Positions 24,872 through 33,314 of a stretch of DNA of 64,000 nucleotides are shown piece after piece. The stretch spans positions 4,836,001-4,900,000 of the forward strand of contig NZ_CP095481.1 of assembly GCF_023023025.1 (NCBI RefSeq), read 5' to 3'. The DNA comes from Amycolatopsis sp. WQ 127309. Lineage in GTDB: Bacteria > Actinomycetota > Actinomycetes > Mycobacteriales > Pseudonocardiaceae. Both the position numbers and the translations under genes were made by a program. The notes under the pieces were generated by a model. The model searched no databases, was not told the DNA's origin, and saw nothing but the letters and a program-made list of their open reading frames with translations. Position 1 is the stretch's first letter. Every line of letters begins with the position of its first letter.

Positions 24872-25944
24872 GCACCGCGCTCCACGCCGCCGGGGTGATC
24901 CTGCCCGGCGGCGAGTCCGGGGAGCTCTGGATCACCGGCGGCCGGATCTCGCTCGAGCCGGTCCCCGGCGCCGAGACCCTGGGCCGTGACGTCTTCCTGG
25001 TGCCCGGGCTGGTCGACGCGCACTGCCACCCCGGCATCGGCATCGGCGGGCCCGTCTCGCTCGACGAGGCGGCCGAGCAGGCCCGCACCGACCGCGACGC
25101 GGGCACGCTGCTGATCCGCGACTGCGGCCTCCCGATCGACGTCCGGCCGCTGCAGCGCCGGGCCGACCTGCCGACGATCATCCGTGCCGGGCAGCACCTG
25201 GCCTTGACCAAGCGCTACATCCCGGGTCTCGGCATCGAGCTGGACGACCCGGCCCAGCTGCCCGCCGCCGTCGCCGAGCAGGCGAAGGACGGCGACGGCT
25301 GGGTCAAGCTGGTGGGCGACTGGATCGACCGCAGCGTCGGCGACCTGGCGCCGCTGTGGCCGGACGACGTCCTGGCCGACGCCGTGCGGGTCGCGCACGA
25401 CCACGGCGCCCGCGTCACCGCGCACGTGTTCGGCGAAGCCGCCTTGCCCGGCCTGATCGCGGCCGGCATCGACTGCCTCGAACACGGCACCGGCCTGAGC
25501 GCCGACCAGCTGGCGGAGCTGGCTCGCAATGACGTCGCGCTGGTGCCGACCCTGATCAACATCGAGAACTTCCCGGGCATCGCGGACAAGGCGGACCGGT
25601 ACCCGGTGTACGCGAATCACATGCGGGCGCTGCACGCCGGTGTCGGCGAGATGGTCGCCACGGCGATCGAAGCGGGCGTGCGCGTCTTCGCCGGGAGCGA
25701 CGCCGGCGGTCTGGTCGAGCACGGCAGGCTCGTCGACGAGATCGAGGCCCTGCACCGCGCGGGCATGACCCGCGAGCAGGCCCTCGCGAGCGCGTCCTGG
25801 GCCGCCCGCGACTGGCTCGGCCACCCCGGCATCACCGACGGCGCGCCCGCCGACCTGCTCGTCTACGCGAGCGACCCGCGCGACGACCTCGGCGTCCTGC
25901 GGCATCCGGCGCAGATCGTGCTCGGCGGCGTCGTCCACGGGTAG
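24868..25944 (+). CDS. Amidohydrolase superfamily protein
   Basis: A 358-residue metal-dependent hydrolase of the imidazolonepropionase/prolidase-like amidohydrolase class. The first strand carries PGLVDAHCHPG with metal ligands His52 and His54; later ligands are suggested by VTAHVFGEAALPG, CLEHGTG and GSDAGG. The substrate cannot be told. GTG 24868 overlaps the ffh stop (GTGA), so it is coupled to ffh, a conserved arrangement in related actinomycetes in my recollection. Confidence 0.87.
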   Translation: MSTALHAAGVILPGGESGELWITGGRISLEPVPGAETLGRDVFLVPGLVDAHCHPGIGIGGPVSLDEAAEQARTDRDAGTLLIRDCGLPIDVRPLQRRADLPTIIRAGQHLALTKRYIPGLGIELDDPAQLPAAVAEQAKDGDGWVKLVGDWIDRSVGDLAPLWPDDVLADAVRVAHDHGARVTAHVFGEAALPGLIAAGIDCLEHGTGLSADQLAELARNDVALVPTLINIENFPGIADKADRYPVYANHMRALHAGVGEMVATAIEAGVRVFAGSDAGGLVEHGRLVDEIEALHRAGMTREQALASASWAARDWLGHPGITDGAPADLLVYASDPRDDLGVLRHPAQIVLGGVVHG

Positions 25945-25974
25945 ACCCCCGCTGTTTTCCTTGCGGGACCGGCC

Positions 25975-26067
25975 CTTTACCGATCCGACCGAAAGCAGGC
26001 GGAACGTTCCGCAGCAGATCAGCGCAAGGCGCCGGTTTCCGCCGTGACTGCGGTCGGATCGGTGAAG
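25975..26067. repeat. Long inverted repeat with nested palindrome
   Basis: CTTTACCGATCCGACCG (25975-25991) can pair with 26051-26067 over 17 positions with one G-T wobble. The 59-base interior contains the perfect palindrome GCGGAACGTTCCGC (25999-26012). It lies between the amidohydrolase stop and the CPBP protease start. It may be a terminator, a structured RNA or the remnant of a miniature mobile element. Confidence 0.8.
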
Positions 26068-26090
26068 AACGGCACAGTAGCGTTGGGCGC

Positions 26091-26816
26091 GTGACGGACG
26101 ACGACGGCGCACGGCGCGTACTGGGGGCGCACTGGTGTTTCGTGGCGTTCTTCGCCGGGATCGCCGGCTACTACCTGATCAACCTCGCCATCGCCGCCGG
26201 GGTCAACCGCAACGTCGGCGGGTTCGACCCGCTCGAGCTGCGTGACATCGGCCCGCTCCTGCTGCTGGCGTTCGTGCCCAACCTGCTGCTCGGCCTCGGC
26301 CCGGCCGTCGGCTCCTGGCTCTGGGGCCACGGGCTGCGCGCCGACTTCGGGCTCACGCCGACCTGGCGCGACGTCCGGATCGGCCTCGCCTGCGGCGCGC
26401 TCGCGCTGGTCGTCGGCTACCTGCTCAACCTGGTGCTGATCGCGGTCTACGGCGCCGACGACGTCTCCGACAGCCCGCTCACCGACCTCGCCGACACCTT
26501 CGACGGCGACACGGTCTGGCTCGTGCTGGCCGCGGTGATCGTCATCATCGGCGCCCCGCTCACCGAGGAGCTGCTGGTCCGCGGCACGCTCTGGAAGGCG
26601 CTGTCGTTCCACCGGATCCCGGCGTGGGCGGTGCTCGTGCTCACCGCGCTCGTGTTCGCCCAGCTGCACGGGGAGCCAACCCGCACGATCGCGCTCTTCG
26701 GGCAGGGCATCGCGATCGGGCTGGCCCGGCACCTGTCCGGCCGGGTGAGCGCCGGCGTGATCGCGCACGCCGCCAACAACCTGCCGCCCGCCGTGCTGCT
26801 GTTCGTCGCGCACTGA
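26091..26816 (+). CDS. CPBP family intramembrane metalloprotease
   Basis: A 241-residue membrane protein with the CPBP/Abi signatures: TEELLVRGTLW (the EExxxR glutamates), QLHGEP (His in FxxxH position) and HAANNL near the C-terminus. These enzymes, related to Rce1, cleave within membranes and often serve in peptide maturation or immunity. Six or more hydrophobic segments are visible. GTG 26091 starts 24 bp after the inverted repeat. A second CPBP gene follows 100 bp later. Confidence 0.9.
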   Translation: MTDDDGARRVLGAHWCFVAFFAGIAGYYLINLAIAAGVNRNVGGFDPLELRDIGPLLLLAFVPNLLLGLGPAVGSWLWGHGLRADFGLTPTWRDVRIGLACGALALVVGYLLNLVLIAVYGADDVSDSPLTDLADTFDGDTVWLVLAAVIVIIGAPLTEELLVRGTLWKALSFHRIPAWAVLVLTALVFAQLHGEPTRTIALFGQGIAIGLARHLSGRVSAGVIAHAANNLPPAVLLFVAH

Positions 26817-26916
26817 GCGCTTGCGAAGATCGTGGACAGTAGTTGGACGGATACTGTGCGATCACTTTCCGGCCGCTAGGCTCGGGGGAGGAGCCGAGCG
26901 ACCGCGGAGGGCAGGC

Positions 26917-27732
26917 GTGACCACTTCCCAGCCTCGGGAACCCCTTCCGGACGCGCTGCCGCCCCCCGAAGACCCGCCGGTCCCCCCGGAGCCCGCCGCC
27001 GCGGCGTTCCTGGAGCCCGCGCCCGCGCACCGCTGGGGGTTCGGGGCGTTCCTGCTCGTCGAGGTCGTCCTGCTCGCGTCGGCCGCGTTCGTGTCCGTGC
27101 TGGTCGGTGACACCGGGCCCGGTCCGCTGCCGATCCGCGTCGTGCTGCTGGGCACCATGCTGCCGACGATGATCGCGGCCGGCGTCGCCGTGCTGGTCAC
27201 CTACGTGCGCGGCAACGGGCCCTTCACCGACCTGCGGCTGCAGTGGCGCTGGTCCGACGTGCGGGTCGGGTTCAAGTACGGCTGCATCGGCCTCGTCTTC
27301 ACGACCGTCGCCGCGTACCTCTGGACGCAGCTGGTCGGCGACGCCAACGCGACGTCGGCGATCAGCTCGCTGGTCGAGGACCGGCGGATGTCCGTGTCGG
27401 CGGCCGTCGTGATGTTCGTCTACCTCTGGCTGCTCGGCCCGATCTGCGAGGAGATCATCTACCGCGGCCTGCTCTGGGGCGCCGCCGAGCGGCTGCAGTG
27501 GCGCAGTGAACGCTGGGGCCGCTTCGCCGCGTTCCTGCTGTGCACGGCGGTGTTCGCGGCCAGTCACCTGGAACCGTTGCGGACCACGTTGCTGCTGGTC
27601 ATCGCGGTGCCGATCGGGCTGGCGCGGCTCGTCACCGGACGGCTGCCGGCGAGCATCGTCGCGCACCAGGTGAACAACTTCCTGCCGGCGCTCACCATCC
27701 TGCTCGGCGCGCTCGGCGTGGCCTCTTTCTGA
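26917..27732 (+). CDS. CPBP family intramembrane metalloprotease, paralogue
   Basis: A 271-residue protein with a proline-rich cytosolic N-terminus (about 35 residues) and a CPBP domain: CEEIIYRGLLWG, ASHLEPLRTTLL and HQVNNFLPAL. It shares only the family motifs with its upstream neighbour, so the pair is an old duplication or independent recruitment. GTG 26917 has GGAGG at 26906-26910. It precedes the rpsP operon by 184 bp. Confidence 0.9.
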   Translation: MTTSQPREPLPDALPPPEDPPVPPEPAAAAFLEPAPAHRWGFGAFLLVEVVLLASAAFVSVLVGDTGPGPLPIRVVLLGTMLPTMIAAGVAVLVTYVRGNGPFTDLRLQWRWSDVRVGFKYGCIGLVFTTVAAYLWTQLVGDANATSAISSLVEDRRMSVSAAVVMFVYLWLLGPICEEIIYRGLLWGAAERLQWRSERWGRFAAFLLCTAVFAASHLEPLRTTLLLVIAVPIGLARLVTGRLPASIVAHQVNNFLPALTILLGALGVASF

Positions 27733-27916
27733 GGCCGTTTTCCCAGGCCGCTTTCAGGGGGCCCGGACCCCATCTGGCAGAATGGTGCACTGCCTGCTTC
27801 CGCCGGACCCTCTCACCGCGCGAAAGCTGTGACCTTCGGGTGCCCGCGTCCGTGTCCCCACTCGGACCGCGTGCGCCCACCCCAGCACCAGAGAGATTTG
27901 AGGAGTACCCACACCC

Positions 27917-28360
27917 GTGGCCGTCAAGATCAAGCTGCAGCGCCTCGGCAAGATCCGTGCGCCGTACTACCGCATCATCGTCGCCGACGCGCGCACCCGC
28001 CGGGATGGCAAGGCCATCGAGACGATCGGCAAGTACCACCCGAAGGAGGAGCCGAGCCTCATCGAGGTCGTCTCCGAGCGCGCCCAGTACTGGCTGGGTG
28101 TCGGCGCGCTGCCGACCGAGCCGGTCCAGCGTCTCCTCGAGATCACCGGTGACTGGCAGAAGTTCAAGGGCCTGCCGGGCGCCGAGGGCACCCTGAAGGT
28201 GGCCGAGCCGAAGCCGTCCAAGCAGGACCTGTTCAACGCGGCCCTGGCCGCGGCGGGCGAGGAGCCCACCACCGAGGCCACCACGCCGAAGAAGAAGTCG
28301 GCCCCCAAGAAGGCCGAGGCCGAGAAGGCCGAAGCCACCGAGGGTGAGAAGGCCGAGTGA
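27917..28360 (+). CDS. rpsP: 30S ribosomal protein S16
   Basis: The first 85 residues ([26 protein letters not shown]) are ribosomal protein S16, a small-subunit assembly protein. The remaining 60 residues form a Lys/Glu/Ala-rich tail ([24 protein letters not shown]) common in actinobacteria. GTG 27917 lies behind TTGAGGAG. It heads the conserved rpsP-khpA-rimM-trmD cluster; its end overlaps khpA by four bases. Confidence 0.98.
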   Translation: MAVKIKLQRLGKIRAPYYRIIVADARTRRDGKAIETIGKYHPKEEPSLIEVVSERAQYWLGVGALPTEPVQRLLEITGDWQKFKGLPGAEGTLKVAEPKPSKQDLFNAALAAAGEEPTTEATTPKKKSAPKKAEAEKAEATEGEKAE

Positions 28361-28596
28361 GCTTTCTGGCTGATTCCCTCGAGCACCTGGTGCGCGGGAT
28401 CGTCGACAACCCGGACGAGGTCCGGGTCGAGCTGCTGACCACGCGACGTGGCCGCACGCTCGAGGTGCACGTGCACCCCGACGACCTCGGCAAGGTGATC
28501 GGCCGGGGCGGACGCACCGCGACCGCCTTGCGCACCGTCATGGGCGGCATCGGTGGCCGCGGCGTCCGCGTGGACGTCGTCGACACCGACCGCTGA
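28357..28596 (+). CDS. khpA: KH-domain RNA-binding protein KhpA
   Basis: A 79-residue protein consisting of one KH domain with the RNA-contacting loop [15 protein letters not shown]. KhpA works with KhpB as a global RNA chaperone in Gram-positive bacteria. The GTG start overlaps the rpsP stop (GTGA), and rimM follows after 22 bp, matching the usual gene order. Confidence 0.96.
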   Translation: MSFLADSLEHLVRGIVDNPDEVRVELLTTRRGRTLEVHVHPDDLGKVIGRGGRTATALRTVMGGIGGRGVRVDVVDTDR

Positions 28597-28618
28597 TCCA
28601 GGCACAGAGAACGGTCAG

Positions 28619-29131
28619 ATGGACGTCGTAGCAGGCCGCATCGCCAAGGCGCACGGAATCCGCGGGGAACTCGCGGTCGACGTGCGCACGGATTCGCCGG
28701 AAGAGCGGTTCAAGGTCGGTGCGGCCGTCACGACGAAGCTGCGTGACGGCAGCAAAAGGGAACTCACCATCGCAGCCGCCCGCGAACACAGCGGGCGGCT
28801 GCTGGTGCGTTTCGAGGAGGTCCTGACCCGCGACGTCGCCGAGACGCTGCGGGGCGCGCTGCTGCTCGTCGACACCGACGCGCTGCCGCCGACCACCGAC
28901 CCCGACGAGTTCTACGACCACGAGCTGGCCGGCCTGCGGGCCGAGCTGCTCGACGGCACCGTCCTCGGCAAGGTCGTCGAGGTCGTCCACTCGCCCGCGG
29001 GCGAGCTGCTGGAGCTCGACGTCGAAGGCCGCGAAGTGCTGGTGCCCTTCGTGCGGGCGATCGTCCCCACCGTGGACGTCGCCGGCGGCCGGGTCGTGCT
29101 CGACCCGCCGGAAGGGCTGCTGGACGCCTGA
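28619..29131 (+). CDS. rimM: Ribosome maturation factor RimM
   Basis: A 170-residue protein with the RimM N-terminal barrel ([18 protein letters not shown]) and the PRC-barrel half ([11 protein letters not shown] to [12 protein letters not shown]). It binds S19 and helps 30S head maturation. ATG 28619 is the only start fitting the family N-terminus. It ends one base before the trmD ATG region, so translation of the two is probably coupled. Confidence 0.97.
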   Translation: MDVVAGRIAKAHGIRGELAVDVRTDSPEERFKVGAAVTTKLRDGSKRELTIAAAREHSGRLLVRFEEVLTRDVAETLRGALLLVDTDALPPTTDPDEFYDHELAGLRAELLDGTVLGKVVEVVHSPAGELLELDVEGREVLVPFVRAIVPTVDVAGGRVVLDPPEGLLDA

Positions 29132-29132
29132 G

Positions 29133-29888
29133 ATGCGGATCGACGTCGTCACCATCTTCCCCGAATACCTCGACCCGCTGCGTGCCGCGCTGCTGGGCCG
29201 GGCCATCGACCGTGGCCTCATCGAGGTCGGCGTGCACGACCTGCGCGAATGGACCCACGACGTCCACCGCGCCGTCGACGACGCGCCGTACGGCGGCGGC
29301 CCCGGCATGGTCATGAAGCCGCAGATCTGGGGCCCGGCGCTGGACGACGTCTGCCGTCCGGAGACCCGGCTGGTCGTGCCGACGCCGGCCGGGCGCCCCT
29401 TCACGCAGGAGCTCGCGCACGCGTACGCCGAGGAGAAGCACCTCGTCTTCGCGTGCGGCCGCTACGAGGGCATCGACCAGCGCGTCGTCGACGACGCCGC
29501 CCGCCGGATGCCGGTCGACGAGGTGTCGATCGGCGACTACGTCCTGGTCGGCGGCGAGGCGGCGGTGCTCGTCATGGTCGAGGCCGTCGTCCGGCTGCTG
29601 CCCGGCGTGCTCGGCAACGCCCGCTCGGCCGCCGAGGACTCCTTCTCCGACGGCCTGCTCGAAGGGCCCAGCTACACGCGGCCCGAGGTGTGGCGGGAGC
29701 TGCCGGTGCCCGAGGTGCTGCGGTCCGGGAACCATGCCCTGATCGACCGCTGGCGCCGTGACCAGGCCCTTGATCGCACCGCCCGCCGCCGCCCCGACCT
29801 CTTGGCCGCGTTGCCGGAAGGCAGTCTGGACAAGCACGATCGCGGGGTCCTGGAGGGCTTGAGCGCCGCCGACCCCGAGCGGGCTTAG
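29133..29888 (+). CDS. trmD: tRNA (guanine37-N1)-methyltransferase TrmD
   Basis: A 251-residue SPOUT-class methyltransferase that makes m1G37 and prevents frameshifting. [41 protein letters not shown] and the knot [12 protein letters not shown] are all conserved. It overlaps no gene but begins two bases after rimM. A small stem (GGCGG/CCGCC) follows the stop. Confidence 0.98.
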   Translation: MRIDVVTIFPEYLDPLRAALLGRAIDRGLIEVGVHDLREWTHDVHRAVDDAPYGGGPGMVMKPQIWGPALDDVCRPETRLVVPTPAGRPFTQELAHAYAEEKHLVFACGRYEGIDQRVVDDAARRMPVDEVSIGDYVLVGGEAAVLVMVEAVVRLLPGVLGNARSAAEDSFSDGLLEGPSYTRPEVWRELPVPEVLRSGNHALIDRWRRDQALDRTARRRPDLLAALPEGSLDKHDRGVLEGLSAADPERA

Positions 29889-30064
29889 GGGCGGTTCTCC
29901 CGCCGGAACCCCGGTCTGTAATACTTGACAGGTTGGCGTGAGTGGACTTCCTCGTTCACGAGCCCGCCATCAGCCCCCTGGGTCGCCCGCAGCAGCATCG
30001 TTGCGCGCGGTGTGCATCTCGGGGATGTGTACGCAAGCCATACGAAGACGAGGACGGACCACCG
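29889..30064 (+). promoter_or_regulatory. rplS upstream region
   Basis: The 176 bp between trmD and rplS hold TAATAC (29919-29924), a plausible -10 element, immediately followed by TTGACA (29925-29930), which has no good -10 partner at the expected distance. Transcription from near here would give an rplS leader of roughly 130 bases. No regulatory fold was recognised. Confidence 0.4.
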
Positions 30065-30427
30065 ATGAACACCCTGGACGCGCTGGACAAGCAGTCACTG
30101 CGTTCCGACATCCCGGCCTTCCGCCCGGGCGACACGCTCAAGGTGCACGTCCGCGTCATCGAGGGCAACCGCGAGCGCAACCAGGTCTTCCAGGGCGTCG
30201 TGATCCGCCGTCAGGGCGGCGGCATCCGGGAGACCTTCACCGTTCGCAAGGTCTCCTTCGGTGTCGGCGTGGAGCGCACCTTCCCGGTGCACTCGCCGAA
30301 CGTGGCCGAGGTCGAGGTCCACAAGCGCGGCGACGTGCGGCGCGCGAAGCTGTACTACCTGCGCGACCTGCGCGGCAAGAAGGCCAAGATCAAGGAGCGT
30401 CGCGAGAACCGCGAGACGGCTAACTGA
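30065..30427 (+). CDS. rplS: 50S ribosomal protein L19
   Basis: A 120-residue L19 protein at the subunit interface. [44 protein letters not shown] and the C-terminal KKAKIKERR are conserved. ATG 30065 is used; the open frame upstream codes for unrelated sequence. It follows the trmD cluster as in most bacteria and is followed 31 bp later by signal peptidase. Confidence 0.98.
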   Translation: MNTLDALDKQSLRSDIPAFRPGDTLKVHVRVIEGNRERNQVFQGVVIRRQGGGIRETFTVRKVSFGVGVERTFPVHSPNVAEVEVHKRGDVRRAKLYYLRDLRGKKAKIKERRENRETAN

Positions 30428-30458
30428 GTCACAACCCGGTTACCGGTAGCCTGACGAC

Positions 30459-31397
30459 GTGGCCGAACCCGTGTCCCAGAACGCTCCTGAGGATGACCCC
30501 GATCGCTCCGAGGAGAACCAGCCCCGGCTGTCCCGCTCCGAGGAGCGCGGGGGCGCCCGCCGCAGGCGAGCAAAGCCCGCCAAGAAACGGTCGTTCTGGA
30601 AGGAACTGCCGATCCTGCTCGTGATCGCCCTGGTGCTCACGATCCTGATCCAGACATTCCTGGCGAAGGTCTTCATGATCCCCTCGGGGTCGATGGAGGC
30701 CACCCTCCACGGGTGCCCCGGATGCACCGGTGACCGGATCCTCGTCGATCGGGTCACTTACGACTTCACCGAGCCCGGCCCGGGCGACGTGGTCGTGTTC
30801 AAGGGCCCGCAGGCGTGGATCAACAACGAGATCCCGCCGCAGGAGTCGAGCAACATCGTGGTCCGCGGGCTCCGCGGCCTCGGCTCGCTGGTCGGGTTCG
30901 CCCCGCCGGACGAGCGCGACTTCGTCAAGCGGGTGATCGCGGTCGGCGGCCAGACCGTCCAGTGCTGCGACCCGCAGGGCCGCGTGATCGTGGACGGCAA
31001 GGCGCTCGACGAGCCGTACGTCTACTGGGAAGACCCGTCCAACCCGAACGAGAAGCCCTTCGAACCGGTCAAGGTTCCCGCGGGGATGGTCTGGGTGATG
31101 GGCGACAACCGCAACAACTCCGACGACTCGCGGTTCCAGGGCGGCGGCGGCGTGAACGGTGCGGTCCCGGTCGACAACATCATCGGCAAGGCGCGGATCA
31201 TCGTCCTGCCGCCGGGCCGATGGGGCGGGATCACCGACCACAACCCCCAGGAATCGGCTCAGCCGGTGGCGCTCGGCGCGCCGGCGTATCAGAGCGGGCT
31301 CCCGCTCGGAGCCGGGATCGCGGCGGCCTGGCCGGCGCTGTTCCTCGGGCGCAAGCTCAAGTCCGGACTGCGCCGGACGGCCGGGCGGAAAAGCTAG
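30459..31397 (+). CDS. lepB: Signal peptidase I
   Basis: This 312-residue enzyme removes signal peptides of secreted proteins. It has a charged cytoplasmic N-terminus of about 45 residues, one membrane segment (LPILLVIALVLTILIQTFLA), catalytic Ser78 in IPSGSM and Lys156 in RDFVKRVIAVGG, followed by MGDNRNNSDDSR. A second hydrophobic stretch near 275-300 suggests a C-terminal anchor. GTG 30459 is the likely start. A CPGC motif at 85-88 and a CC pair near 168 could form disulphides outside. Confidence 0.96.
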   Translation: MAEPVSQNAPEDDPDRSEENQPRLSRSEERGGARRRRAKPAKKRSFWKELPILLVIALVLTILIQTFLAKVFMIPSGSMEATLHGCPGCTGDRILVDRVTYDFTEPGPGDVVVFKGPQAWINNEIPPQESSNIVVRGLRGLGSLVGFAPPDERDFVKRVIAVGGQTVQCCDPQGRVIVDGKALDEPYVYWEDPSNPNEKPFEPVKVPAGMVWVMGDNRNNSDDSRFQGGGGVNGAVPVDNIIGKARIIVLPPGRWGGITDHNPQESAQPVALGAPAYQSGLPLGAGIAAAWPALFLGRKLKSGLRRTAGRKS

Positions 31398-31433
31398 CCA
31401 CCCGGACCGTGCCGGCAGACGGGTGATGCAGCC

Positions 31434-32330
31434 TTGACACTTCCCGTTCCCCTCACCGCGGCCGAGCCGATCCGGCCGCCGCGAGCCGTGGTGCGCGGCG
31501 ACCTCTTCTGGGGTCTGCAGGGCGCACTCGACCGCCGTGGCCTCGGCCCGGTCGCCGGTGTGGACGAAGCCGGGGCCGGCGCGTGCGCGGGCCCGCTCGT
31601 GATCGCGGCGTGCGTGCTCAAACAAGGCGACGCGGCGCGGCTCACCGAGCTGACGGACTCCAAGCTGATGACGGCCAAGGCGCGTGACCGGGTCTACGAC
31701 CTGGTCCTCGCCCGGGCCGTCGACTACTCGGTGATCGTCGTCCCGACCGCCGAGGTCGACCTCTACGGCATCCGGGTGATGAACCTCGAAGGCATGCGCC
31801 GCGCCGCGGCGGCGTTGCGCGTGGCACCGGGCTACATCCTCACCGACGGGTTCCGCGTCCCGGGCCTCACCGCCCCGAACGCCGCGGTGATCAAGGGCGA
31901 CCGGACGGTGGCCGCCATCGCGGCCGCGTCGGTGCTGGCGAAGGTGACCCGGGACCGCATCATGGCCGGTCACCACGACGACCTGCCGCACTACGGTTTC
32001 GACGTGCACAAGGGATACAGCACGGCGGACCACCTGTCGGCGCTGCGCGAACACGGGCCCAGCGACGTCCACCGCTGGTCGTACACGAACGTCGCCACGG
32101 CGGCGATCGCGCACGGCATGCGGCCCGAGCGCCCGGTCGTCCTGACCTACGCGGCACTGGAGAAAGCCATGGAGAAGGACGCCGGTGCGAGCCTGGCCGC
32201 CGTCCTCGACGAAGCTTTGGACCCACAACTCAGCCTGCCGTTGCATGCCCCGAGCGCCGGCGTAGGTCACAATGAACGCTCCGCCGGCGGAGCAGGAGCA
32301 CGATCCCGAGGAGGGGCGCGGATTTCATGA
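31434..32330 (+). CDS. rnhB: Ribonuclease HII with altered GRG and DSKK motifs
   Basis: A 298-residue type 2 RNase H, which nicks DNA at embedded ribonucleotides. Catalytic Asp44-Glu45 are present in VAGVDEAGAG, but the normal DEAGRG reads DEAGAG: Ala48 replaces the arginine of the GRG loop that reads the ribose 2'-hydroxyl. DSKKL also reads DSKLM. The rest (YILTDGFRVPG, AASVLAKVTRDR, YGFDVHKGYST) is typical. I use TTG 31434; GTG 31488 is an alternative. The stop overlaps the DUF2469 start. Confidence 0.9.
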   Translation: MTLPVPLTAAEPIRPPRAVVRGDLFWGLQGALDRRGLGPVAGVDEAGAGACAGPLVIAACVLKQGDAARLTELTDSKLMTAKARDRVYDLVLARAVDYSVIVVPTAEVDLYGIRVMNLEGMRRAAAALRVAPGYILTDGFRVPGLTAPNAAVIKGDRTVAAIAAASVLAKVTRDRIMAGHHDDLPHYGFDVHKGYSTADHLSALREHGPSDVHRWSYTNVATAAIAHGMRPERPVVLTYAALEKAMEKDAGASLAAVLDEALDPQLSLPLHAPSAGVGHNERSAGGAGARSRGGARIS

Positions 32331-32650
32331 GCGCAGAGGATCTCGAGAAGTACGAGACCGAGATGGAGCTCTCGCTGTACCGCGAGTACCGCGACATCGT
32401 CGGCCAGTTCTCGTACGTGGTGGAGACCGAGCGGCGGTTCTACCTGGCCAACGCGGTGGACGTCCAGGTCCGCGACGGCGGTGGCGAGGTGTACTTCGAG
32501 GTCCGCATGTCCGACGCGTGGGTCTGGGACATGTACCGCCCCGCCCGGTTCGTCAAGCACGTGCGGGTGATCACCTTCAAGGACGTCAACGTCGAGGAGC
32601 TGGACAAGCCGGACCTCCGGCTTCCCGAAGACGGCCCGTTCTCGGGCTGA
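32327..32650 (+). CDS. DUF2469 family protein
   Basis: A 107-residue acidic protein, MSAEDLEKYETEMELSLYRE to VITFKDVNVEELDKP, matching the actinobacteria-specific DUF2469 family. Its function is not established; the gene almost always follows rnhB, as here with a four-base overlap (ATGA). It ends the lepB-rnhB group and is followed by a strong terminator. Confidence 0.95.
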   Translation: MSAEDLEKYETEMELSLYREYRDIVGQFSYVVETERRFYLANAVDVQVRDGGGEVYFEVRMSDAWVWDMYRPARFVKHVRVITFKDVNVEELDKPDLRLPEDGPFSG

Positions 32651-32663
32651 GCTTCCCCGTCAC

Positions 32664-32704
32664 ACCGGCGAAACCGCGCTACCAGGCGCGGTTTCGCCGG
32701 TTTT
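32664..32704 (+). terminator. Intrinsic terminator after DUF2469
   Basis: ACCGGCGAAACCGCGC (32664-32679) pairs perfectly with 32686-32701 around TACCAG, giving a 16-bp stem followed by a short T-run (TTTT, 32701-32704). Confidence 0.95.
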
Positions 32705-32790
32705 GTCGTCTCCGGGCCCCTTGCCGGGGTCCGTGCCCTTAGCACGCCGCACCGACATTTCCGGTCCCACGCCGTCGCCGGGCGGGGCAG

Positions 32791-32817
32791 TTGTCCACAT
32801 CCCCCCGGTTGTCCACA
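32791..32817 (+). promoter_or_regulatory. Pair of DnaA-box sequences
   Basis: TTGTCCACA occurs exactly at 32791-32799 and again at 32809-32817, 18 bp apart in the same orientation. This is the consensus DnaA box of high-GC actinomycetes. The pair lies 120-146 bp upstream of yraN in a 230-bp gap that otherwise holds no gene. Possible roles are DnaA titration or replication-linked control of yraN-comM-dprA. Confidence 0.7.
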
Positions 32818-32936
32818 ACCCGGCGATCCGGGTCTGGTCTCCCCGCCACGCGCCCTGGCAACGTCGTTCACGCACGCACCGTGATCACCGGGACCGCCCC
32901 GGTGACCGCCGCGGCGCGGCGAGGGGACGAAACACG

Positions 32937-33314
32937 ATGACGGGCACCGATCAGCTCGCGAGACACCGCCGCGACTTCGGCACCTGGGGCGAGGACGTGG
33001 CCGCGCGGCACCTGCAGGACCGCGGCCTGGTCCTGCTCGCCCGCAACTGGCGCTGCCGCGAGGGCGAGCTCGACCTCGTCCTCACCGACCGCACCCGGGT
33101 CGTCTTCTGCGAGGTCAAAACCCGGTCCGGAACCGAGTTCGGCCTGCCGTCGGAGACCGTCACCGAGGAGAAGGCCGGCCGGGTCCGCCGCGCGGCGCAA
33201 CGCTGGCTGCGCGAGTTCCGCATCGGCTGGTGCCCCGTGCGCTACGACGTCGTCACGATCCTCGCCGAAGCCGGCGCCCGCCCGCGGCTGCAGCACATCG
33301 AGGCGGCATTCTGA
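32937..33314 (+). CDS. YraN/UPF0102 family endonuclease-like protein
   Basis: A 125-residue protein with a restriction-endonuclease-like fold: GTWGEDVAARHL, EGELDLVLTD and VFCEVKTRSG carry the E...D...ExK active-site pattern. Function is poorly defined; members are linked to recombination and natural transformation genes. ATG 32937 gives the family start. The TGA shares a base with the comM ATG (TGATG). Confidence 0.92.
   Translation: MTGTDQLARHRRDFGTWGEDVAARHLQDRGLVLLARNWRCREGELDLVLTDRTRVVFCEVKTRSGTEFGLPSETVTEEKAGRVRRAAQRWLREFRIGWCPVRYDVVTILAEAGARPRLQHIEAAF

Noticed and set aside
23365..26112. 915-residue open frame antisense to ffh and the amidohydrolase
   Set aside because: Opposes two conserved genes and has no recognisable domain.
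29925..29930. TTGACA as the rplS -35 element
   Set aside because: No -10 hexamer lies 16-18 bp downstream, so I kept it only as a note in the upstream region.
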